DNA of 9,489 bases from an uncultured Planctomycetaceae bacterium (GTDB taxonomy: Bacteria; Planctomycetota; Planctomycetia; Pirellulales; Pirellulaceae). Within the stretch, counting starts at the first letter, position 1, and each line of letters opens with the position of its first letter. Location: assembly GCA_937967665.1 (NCBI GenBank), contig CALBSZ010000226.1:1-9489 (forward strand). Direction: 5' to 3'. Under the pieces are notes generated by a model. That model was given only the letters and a program-made list of their open reading frames with translations, was not told where the DNA came from and did not search any database. The translations under genes were made by a program, and so were the position numbers. Positions 6,464 through 9,489 of the stretch are shown here, one piece after another.

Positions 6464-8233
6464 TCAATCGCCGGTTCTCGTCACGTAGGCGTAATACGCG
6501 CCGTACTCTTTGCCGTCCTTCGTCAGGAAGCGGGCGGTCAATCGCGTCTTTCCCGTAGGCAACCGCAGACGGAAAGTCACGGAATCCAAATCGTCGCTGC
6601 TGAAGTCGACTGCCAGCTTCTGATCGGCGATTTCCAGGGTCGCCTTGACGGCGGGAATGGCCTTGCCGCGAGTTGCTCGAAACGGCGTGACACCGGGCAC
6701 GTTCGCACCTGGCGGCAGAGGAGCCGTGATTTTGGCGTTGGCCTCCACAGGCCAGCGGCGCAACTCGATTTCGTAATTACCCGCCTCAACGACTTCCACA
6801 TTCCAGTAGCCGTTCATGCCTTTCCCTGTGGCCGCGGAGCGGATGTGCGCCTGGTTCCAGGGCGTGGAGCCGGTCGTGATCCAGTCGTGCGAGGTCAGCG
6901 TGACGGGATTAGCGGCGGGATGCCCCAGGTAGATGGAAACATCTTGAGCGAACGTCGGTTTCAATTCCGCCCACCATTGCTCGTAAAACTCGGTCAGCCG
7001 GCGGACGACGTCCGGATGTGCTGCGGCCACGTTCTTTGATTGTCCGGGGTCCGCCTTGATATCGTAAAGTTCCTTGCCGTTGACCAACCGCCATTGCGAC
7101 GTCATGACGGCGCTCTTCCGCCACTTGATGGGATCCTTCACGCGTTGAGAATCGGTCACCAGGATTCGATCCGGCCACTCGTCCTGACTGGCGTCGAGCA
7201 GCTGGCGAATGCTCGTCCCGTCAAACTTGACGCTGGCGGGAGGGTCGAGTTCACACAAGTCGATCAGCGTCGGCAAGACGTCGACATGGGCGGTGATCTG
7301 CTTTACATCCCGTGCTTCCCTTAGTCCGCCGCTCGGCCAGTGGATGAAGAATGGGACGCGGTGCCCGCCATCATATTCACTCCCCTTCTTTCCCCGCATG
7401 CCCGCGTTGTGAACACGACTTCCGGAAGACGTGCCGTTATCGGTGGTGAAAATGAAGATCGTGTTTTCCGCCAGTCCTTCCTCCTTGAGGAATTCTCGCA
7501 GGCTGCCAATGTTATCGTCGATGTTCGCGATCATGCCGAAGAAATTGGCGACATTCACTCCTTGCTTCGAATAGGGAGCGCTGGATTTCTCCGGCGCATG
7601 CATCGGTCCGTGCGGAGCATTGGTGGCGATGTAGGCCAGGAACGGTTTCTGCGCCTCCTTCTGCTGTTTGATAAAGCGTTTGGCGTACGCGAAGAACACG
7701 TCGGTGCAGAAACCTTTCACGGCTTCCGGCTTGGAATTGTGGAAATAGCTGCCGTCAAAATAAGCGTTGTCCCAGAAATCCGGCGTCTGTCCCACACCGC
7801 CGCCGCCGTGACGCATGACTTCTGTATAACCGCGGTCCTCCGGGCGATAGGGATAGTTGTCTCCCAAATGCCATTTGCCGAACATGCCGGTGGCGTAACC
7901 GTTATCCTTGAACACCTGCCCCATGGTCACTTCATTGGCACGCAACATGGATCGCCCCATGATCGTATGCCAGACCCCGGTTCGATTCGTCCAGTGTCCT
8001 GTTTGAAACGCGCAGCGTGTCGGCGAACAAGTCGGCGCCACGTGATAGTCCAGCAATCGTACCGACTCGCGCGCCAGGGCATCCATGTGCGGCGTTTTCA
8101 GAACCGGATTGCCATGGCAACTCAGGTCGCCGTATCCCTGATCGTCGGTGATGACAATCACGACGTTCGGTTTCGTCGCGCCTGCGGCAACCGACGTCAA
8201 CAGCAGCAAGCCCATCGCTAAAACAAATCGCAT
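6464..8233 (-). CDS. Secreted type I sulfatase (arylsulfatase A family)
   Basis: This 589-residue enzyme should hydrolyse sulfate esters, probably outside the cytoplasmic membrane. A signal peptide spans about 1-19 (hydrophobic core, Ala-Gly-Ala end). The sulfatase core has the metal site start TDDQG (29-33) and the signature CSPTR (69-73), whose Cys69 would be converted to formylglycine. It also has GKWHLG (119-124), APHGP (206-210), TDNG (264-267) and a Lys at 282-283. All expected catalytic residues appear present, so it looks active provided a maturation enzyme exists elsewhere. Residues about 440-589 form an extra beta-rich domain, frequent in planctomycete sulfatases. The start at 8233 is supported by CAGGAG upstream and by the signal peptide; an upstream frame into the neighbouring gene is ignored. 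It lies 23 bp after the desaturase stop, so both are likely one operon. The substrate cannot be read; sulfated polysaccharide is the usual guess. Confidence 0.96.
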   Translation of the reverse strand: MRFVLAMGLLLLTSVAAGATKPNVVIVITDDQGYGDLSCHGNPVLKTPHMDALARESVRLLDYHVAPTCSPTRCAFQTGHWTNRTGVWHTIMGRSMLRANEVTMGQVFKDNGYATGMFGKWHLGDNYPYRPEDRGYTEVMRHGGGGVGQTPDFWDNAYFDGSYFHNSKPEAVKGFCTDVFFAYAKRFIKQQKEAQKPFLAYIATNAPHGPMHAPEKSSAPYSKQGVNVANFFGMIANIDDNIGSLREFLKEEGLAENTIFIFTTDNGTSSGSRVHNAGMRGKKGSEYDGGHRVPFFIHWPSGGLREARDVKQITAHVDVLPTLIDLCELDPPASVKFDGTSIRQLLDASQDEWPDRILVTDSQRVKDPIKWRKSAVMTSQWRLVNGKELYDIKADPGQSKNVAAAHPDVVRRLTEFYEQWWAELKPTFAQDVSIYLGHPAANPVTLTSHDWITTGSTPWNQAHIRSAATGKGMNGYWNVEVVEAGNYEIELRRWPVEANAKITAPLPPGANVPGVTPFRATRGKAIPAVKATLEIADQKLAVDFSSDDLDSVTFRLRLPTGKTRLTARFLTKDGKEYGAYYAYVTRTGD

Positions 8234-8242
8234 GAAGTCAAC

Positions 8243-8248
8243 TCCTGA
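8243..8248 (-). promoter_or_regulatory. Ribosome binding site of the sulfatase gene
   Basis: On the minus strand CAGGAG lies about 9 bases before the ATG at 8233, inside the 23-bp gap after the desaturase stop. It decides the sulfatase start against a frame open a further 86 codons upstream. Confidence 0.6.
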
Positions 8249-8256
8249 TTTCTCTC

Positions 8257-9372
8257 TTAAGAATGCGGTTGAGGTCGAACGGGTGTCGACTTGGCCTGCT
8301 GGGCGGCGGCCGCAGAACGTCGCCAGAGGTCGACGAGCGACGCGGTGAGTGTGTTTTCGTTGACGCGCCGGTAGGGCGAGTCGGCCGGCAACTGCTCGAG
8401 CAGGCGCCGATGGGCTGCCGGCATCGAGTGATACGGCATCGACGGGAACAGATGATGCAGGGCGTGAAAACGCAACCCTACAGGGCCCCACAGTTCACCG
8501 ATAAACCAGCGTTTGGGCACGTTCACCGAGTCCAGCAGTTGATCCACAAAGGTCATTTCTTCCCGAGTTGTGTTTCGCCAGCGATGCGTTCCCAGGGTAC
8601 GAATGGCATTCAGCATGATGATGAAGACGGCCGTACAGTAGGCGTGAATGATAAAATTCACTGCCCAACGATCCAGGAAAATCGGCGGAATCAAGGCGAT
8701 GCCCCAACACCAAAGAAAACACATGAACTCCTGCAAGCGAATGGTCCGTAGTACCCGGCGGGTCGGCAGCGGCCGCACGAAGTTCGGATCAATGATCATC
8801 GAAGACGCGTGCTGGTGCACCCAGCGACGTAACGGAGGTATGCACCAGGTCAGCGGCGAAAGAATCATGAATCGGAAAATCACCAGAATCGGAATCAGGA
8901 ACGTCAGCAGCAGATGAAAGACCATCTGCCGTGGCGCCTTCCCGCCAAAAGCAATGTATTCGCCGTCGCCCGCTGTGCCGAAGTGCGTCCGGCGGTGATG
9001 GTCCAGATGCGTATAGTAAACGAACGATGGGATCAGGAACGGGATGCCGACCAGCAAGTTCCAGACGAACCGGAAGACCGTGAACGTCCCGCGACGCAGG
9101 TGCACGATTTCGTGAATGAACAGGGCTACCCGGTAATACAGCAGACAACTGACCAGGAAACAGACGCCTTGGGCAAACAGTCGCTGCCATGAAATTTCCG
9201 GTACGACGCGTGGGCTATAGCGAACCGCTGCGTAACAAACCGTCCAAACAACATCGCAGAACAGGAAGTCGGCCCAATAGATAACGGGATTCGGCGTGAA
9301 CAGATCGTTGACGATCTTTCGCGTGTCGGCCAGCGAAAAATTATGAGGATTATCCGGGACGGATTTTAACAT
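8257..9372 (-). CDS. Membrane fatty acid desaturase family protein
   Basis: This 371-residue integral membrane protein belongs to the di-iron desaturase/hydroxylase superfamily, which uses O2 and electrons to introduce double bonds into acyl chains. The three histidine boxes are intact: HEIVH (87-91), HLDHH (122-126) and HALHH (303-307). A further GTHRW (261-265) lies near the third box and may supply another ligand. Hydrophobic segments lie at about 35-50, 66-88, 103-120, 151-175 and 215-257, as expected for two pairs of membrane helices. The family also includes carotenoid and sphingolipid enzymes, so the substrate is uncertain. The C-terminus ends in an Ala/Gln/Pro-rich tail. The ATG at 9372 has no clear ribosome binding site, but no better start is seen. 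It is first in a likely operon with the sulfatase. The upstream 117 bp contain TTGACT hexamers but no good -10. Confidence 0.92.
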   Translation of the reverse strand: MLKSVPDNPHNFSLADTRKIVNDLFTPNPVIYWADFLFCDVVWTVCYAAVRYSPRVVPEISWQRLFAQGVCFLVSCLLYYRVALFIHEIVHLRRGTFTVFRFVWNLLVGIPFLIPSFVYYTHLDHHRRTHFGTAGDGEYIAFGGKAPRQMVFHLLLTFLIPILVIFRFMILSPLTWCIPPLRRWVHQHASSMIIDPNFVRPLPTRRVLRTIRLQEFMCFLWCWGIALIPPIFLDRWAVNFIIHAYCTAVFIIMLNAIRTLGTHRWRNTTREEMTFVDQLLDSVNVPKRWFIGELWGPVGLRFHALHHLFPSMPYHSMPAAHRRLLEQLPADSPYRRVNENTLTASLVDLWRRSAAAAQQAKSTPVRPQPHS

Positions 9373-9448
9373 TCGATTGCGTTCGCTATTGCGCGTCAGG
9401 CTTCGTTGAAACGGAGACCGCTTTGAGGTACAGTCAAGGATTGAGGGT

Positions 9449-9489
9449 AAAGGGGTCAGGAGTCAATTGCCGGAACGGCCCTTCGGGTG
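9449..9489 (+). repeat. Possible edge of a dispersed REP-like repeat
   Basis: The segment starts with AAAGGGGTCAGGAGTC (9449-9464). This string resembles the GGGGTCAGGAGTC-type sequence I recall flanking REP-associated Y1 transposase genes and dispersed repeats in many bacteria. Short inverted bases such as CCC-TTC-GGG (9479-9487) follow. The window ends here, so neither a transposase nor the full repeat is visible. The identification is from memory of the motif, not from a search. Confidence 0.4.

Noticed and set aside
6464..8233. Loss of catalytic residues in the sulfatase
   Set aside because: The CSPTR signature, metal ligands and His/Lys motifs are all present, so nothing suggests a pseudoenzyme.
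8234..8491. N-terminal extension of the sulfatase by 86 codons
   Set aside because: It would overlap the desaturase coding region and put the signal peptide in the interior. CAGGAG supports the ATG at 8233.

Overview
This window looks like a chromosomal segment from a member of the Planctomycetota, possibly a Pirellula-like lineage. The assignment rests on gene content and is inference. Two adjacent small membrane proteins carry the Asn-Pro-Tyr-x-Ser-Pro-like N-terminal tag that is common in planctomycete proteins. There is also a secreted type I sulfatase with a C-terminal beta-rich domain, a secreted TPR protein of unknown family, and a free-standing single-RRM RNA-binding protein. Base composition is moderately GC-rich, and gene strands alternate without one long operon.

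Layout, left to right. Positions 1-570 hold no convincing gene. They carry short palindromes, a strong sigma70-type promoter at 364-392, and a predicted leader of about 170 nt with a 16-bp tandem repeat and a strong ribosome binding site. This leads into a 91-residue RRM protein (571-846, +). A weak hairpin at 882-912 separates it from a convergent gene for a 657-residue exported TPR protein (923-2896, -). A 182-bp divergent gap follows, then a TTG-initiated CPA1-type cation/proton antiporter with a cytoplasmic TrkA-N-like domain (3079-4956, +). Next come two small four-helix membrane proteins 30 bp apart (5181-5669 and 5700-6401, +). The right side is a probable two-gene operon on the minus strand: a membrane fatty acid desaturase (8257-9372) followed 23 bp later by the sulfatase (6464-8233). 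The last 40 bases resemble the edge of a dispersed repeat.

How the genes might work together. The desaturase-sulfatase pair is the clearest co-transcribed unit, but no biochemical link can be read from the sequence. The two four-helix proteins are probably co-expressed and may act together in the membrane. The antiporter is a complete housekeeping-type transporter. The RRM gene is the most informative regulatory locus: promoter, long leader, tandem repeat and a possible anti-Shine-Dalgarno segment are all visible, which suggests post-transcriptional and perhaps autogenous control.

No rRNA, tRNA, CRISPR array, complete insertion sequence, phage gene or recognisable defence system is visible. 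I found no clear new multi-gene system; the best leads are the RRM leader, the paired small membrane proteins and the unclassified secreted TPR protein.
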